In this document: positions 62,440 through 64,000 of the stretch, in pieces
How positions within the stretch are numbered: the stretch's first letter is position 1
Layout: every line of letters starts with the position of its first letter
NCBI RefSeq assembly: GCF_024623785.1
Contig: NZ_JANKBZ010000019.1
Span: 146,128-210,127, forward strand
Source: Archangium lipolyticum
GTDB lineage: Bacteria > Myxococcota > Myxococcia > Myxococcales > Myxococcaceae
DNA: 64,000 nucleotides
Reading direction: 5' to 3'
Position numbers and translations under genes: made by a program
The notes under the pieces: generated by a model
Databases searched by the model: none
What the model was told of the DNA's origin: nothing
What the model saw: only the letters and a program-made list of their open reading frames with translations

Positions 62440-63867
62440 CTACTCGATGGAGCGGTAGACGCCGCCGGTGGCCTTGGCCAGCTGGAGCATCAGCTCGCGC
62501 GACTTGGGCTTGTTGTCACCGCTGGTCTTGCCCATCAGGAAGGCGATGGTGTTCACCACCACCTTGCGCTGGGCGTTCCAGGCGGCCACGTCCTGGAGGA
62601 TGGCCGCGTTGGCCGTCTTCTTGCCCTCCGACGGCATGCCATCGGTGAGGAAGTAGATGGAGTCCGCTTCGGGGTCGGCGAACGCCTTCTCCAGCGCGCC
62701 GTGGATGTTGGTGCCGCCGTTCTGGCGCAGCCCGCTCACGTACTGCACCGCCTCCTGCACCGACTGCGGAGTAGCCGCGATGAGCCCGGGCTTCCACGTC
62801 TGCACGCCCGAGGAGAAGATGACGAGGTTGAACTTCGCGCCCGCCGGGAGCTGCTCCTTCAGCACGGACTGCAGCTCGCGCTGCACGAACTGGAGCCGGT
62901 TGAGCGTCTCGCCACGGTTGGTGGTGAAGCGCGCCTCCATGCTGCCGGAGACGTCCACCACGAAGATGACGCGCTTGCTGCGGATGGTGCCATACACCGG
63001 GCTGCGCGGCTTGAGGGTCTCGAGAATCCTGCGCGCCTCCTCCTTGTCGTCACCGAAGGTGAAGCCGTCGAGGATGATGAACTTGTTCTCCGCATCGGTG
63101 ATGGCGTCCTTGAGCACGCGCAGCACCTTCAGCTTGTCATCGCTGAAGGAGTACTTGCCCAGCACCCCGAGCACCTCGCGTGACGTCATGCCGAGCATGT
63201 GCTCGTCCATCAGCGTCACCGCCTTCACCATGTCGTCGCTGAAGGTCAAGATCGGGACGAGCTGCTGAATCTGCGCGGAGGTGAAGCCCTCGGGACGGCT
63301 GGCGATGGCCGTCTTGAGCACGTTCATCTTGTCATCGGTGAAGCGCTCCTTCTTGAGAGCCGCGACGAGCGCGTGGACGTCCGCATCCGGCCAGGCACCC
63401 ACCTGGTTCACCAGCAGCGGCGTCGTCTCGCCGGTGCCGCCGGGGGCGGATGCGCTGCCGGGGGCCGGCGTGGCGCTGGGGGGGGCGGGCGTGGCCCTCT
63501 GGAGGTCGGCCAGGAGCTGCTCGGCCTTCGCCTTCTCGTCGTCGAAGCTGAAGAGGTTGACGAGCCTGGCCTTGTTCTCTGGATCCTCGATGCGGCCCTT
63601 GAGCGCCGAGAGCGCCTCGAGCTTGTCATCGCCGAAGGAGAGCTGGCTGGCCAGACGCGCTACCTGCTCGCAGGTGAAGGTGTTGGTGGAGGCCGCGGTC
63701 TTCAGGACGGTGATCTTCGCGTCGGAGAGGCCCTCCTTCTTCACGCGCGCGTGGAGCTGCTCGAAGGCCGCGCCGTCCATCGCCAGGGCGGACGCGGGCA
63801 GCAGCGCGGCGAGCGTGAGGCACACCGTCAGACAGCAGGAAAGGATTCTCGAAACACAAGATTGCAA
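62440..63867 (-). CDS. DUF4476 repeats plus von Willebrand A domain protein, secreted
   Basis: 475 residues. Signal peptide (about 1-29, ALAM). Four to five DUF4476-like helical repeats follow, each with the pattern F..DK...L....... (LSFGDDKLEALSALKGRIED; FSDDMVKAVTLMDEHML; FSDDKLKVLRVLKD). A VWA domain with MIDAS DVSGS (about 307-311) comes next, with TNIHGAL and FLTDGMP. DUF4476 has no known function. A periplasmic binding scaffold is likely. Confidence 0.85.
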   Translation of the reverse strand: MQSCVSRILSCCLTVCLTLAALLPASALAMDGAAFEQLHARVKKEGLSDAKITVLKTAASTNTFTCEQVARLASQLSFGDDKLEALSALKGRIEDPENKARLVNLFSFDDEKAKAEQLLADLQRATPAPPSATPAPGSASAPGGTGETTPLLVNQVGAWPDADVHALVAALKKERFTDDKMNVLKTAIASRPEGFTSAQIQQLVPILTFSDDMVKAVTLMDEHMLGMTSREVLGVLGKYSFSDDKLKVLRVLKDAITDAENKFIILDGFTFGDDKEEARRILETLKPRSPVYGTIRSKRVIFVVDVSGSMEARFTTNRGETLNRLQFVQRELQSVLKEQLPAGAKFNLVIFSSGVQTWKPGLIAATPQSVQEAVQYVSGLRQNGGTNIHGALEKAFADPEADSIYFLTDGMPSEGKKTANAAILQDVAAWNAQRKVVVNTIAFLMGKTSGDNKPKSRELMLQLAKATGGVYRSIE

Positions 63868-63888
63868 GGGTGCCCCTGAGCCATCCCC

Positions 63889-64000
63889 TCATATTGGACC
63901 GAAAACTTCCCGGAAAACGGGTTGTTCGGCCAGCAATTCAACGAATCGAGCCATCAAGGGCAGAAGCGTGTCTTCGGGCATCATGGGAATGGCCTGGTAG
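63889..64000 (-). CDS. C-terminal end of a gene running off the window
   Basis: The minus-strand frame is open from the right edge for 37 codons and ends at 63889 (stop TGA): YQAIPMMPEDTLLPLMARFV..., then VFREVFGPI. The length and start are outside the window, and the family cannot be told from this short piece. Confidence 0.6.
   Translation of the reverse strand, partial: YQAIPMMPEDTLLPLMARFVELLAEQPVFREVFGPI

Overview
The window is GC-rich, gene-dense DNA with strong codon-position GC bias (long antisense shadow ORFs run over nearly every real gene). It is rich in lipoproteins, secreted hydrolases and families I associate with fruiting myxobacteria (DUF6310/DUF5953 pair, DUF6345, tectonin-type propeller, DUF2690). 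The best guess is a chromosome segment of a Myxococcota species of the Cystobacterineae (Archangium/Cystobacter-like). This is inferred from gene content, not from a marker gene; no rRNA or tRNA gene was found.

Layout. 1-10.4 kb is ordinary chromosome: the end of a TPR protein, a lipoprotein-queC-D,D-dipeptidase run, thrC with an aldose epimerase, xdhC abutting a phosphofructokinase, a NagB-like protein and a YfbK-like von Willebrand protein. 10.5-14.3 kb is a lower-GC island with the most unusual locus. One 972-residue protein carries two SAP-like repeats, a type I-like N6-adenine methylase and an OLD/AAA15-type ATPase. It is followed 10 bp later by a small DUF4276/TOPRIM-like protein. This resembles a two-gene defence module (ATPase plus TOPRIM nuclease) with a modification enzyme built in. 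14.3-18.3 kb is a scrapyard: IS91-type transposase tails, a tectonin fragment, a kinase tail, a methyltransferase tail and a 78-bp exact direct duplication, interrupted by an intact tetraheme cytochrome c/membrane protein pair.

18.3-40.4 kb is mostly secreted and envelope functions: a DUF4336 protein, a GH64 glucanase, an AraC regulator divergent from an alpha/beta hydrolase, a beta-barrel plus hydrolase lipoprotein pair, a multidomain kelch/Ig-like lipoprotein, a three-gene DUF1549/DUF1585-like, c-type heme and DUF1501 operon, a serine hydrolase, LysR-DoxX, and a two-gene operon with DUF6345. 40.5-46.4 kb looks like a toxin/immunity neighbourhood: a DUF6310 lipoprotein with a PD-(D/E)xK-like signature and an apparent AUA start, overlapping a DUF5953 gene, then a decayed SMI1/KNR4 gene, an SPFH protein, a DUF2690 lipoprotein and a HEAT-like protein.

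46.5-64 kb holds a CPBP protease, a MarR regulator with a perfect palindrome at its start, an ankyrin lipoprotein/secreted protein, a GT39-like glycosyltransferase and an M36-like metalloprotease. It continues with a TetR regulator divergent from a broken MFS transporter that is translationally coupled to a carotenoid-oxygenase-family enzyme and an SRPBCC protein, a 320-bp terminal-inverted-repeat element, an N-truncated IS91 transposase, an amidase-domain lipoprotein and a DUF4476/VWA protein. Decay is frequent: about ten gene relics are visible, so this appears to be a recombination-prone accessory stretch of the genome.
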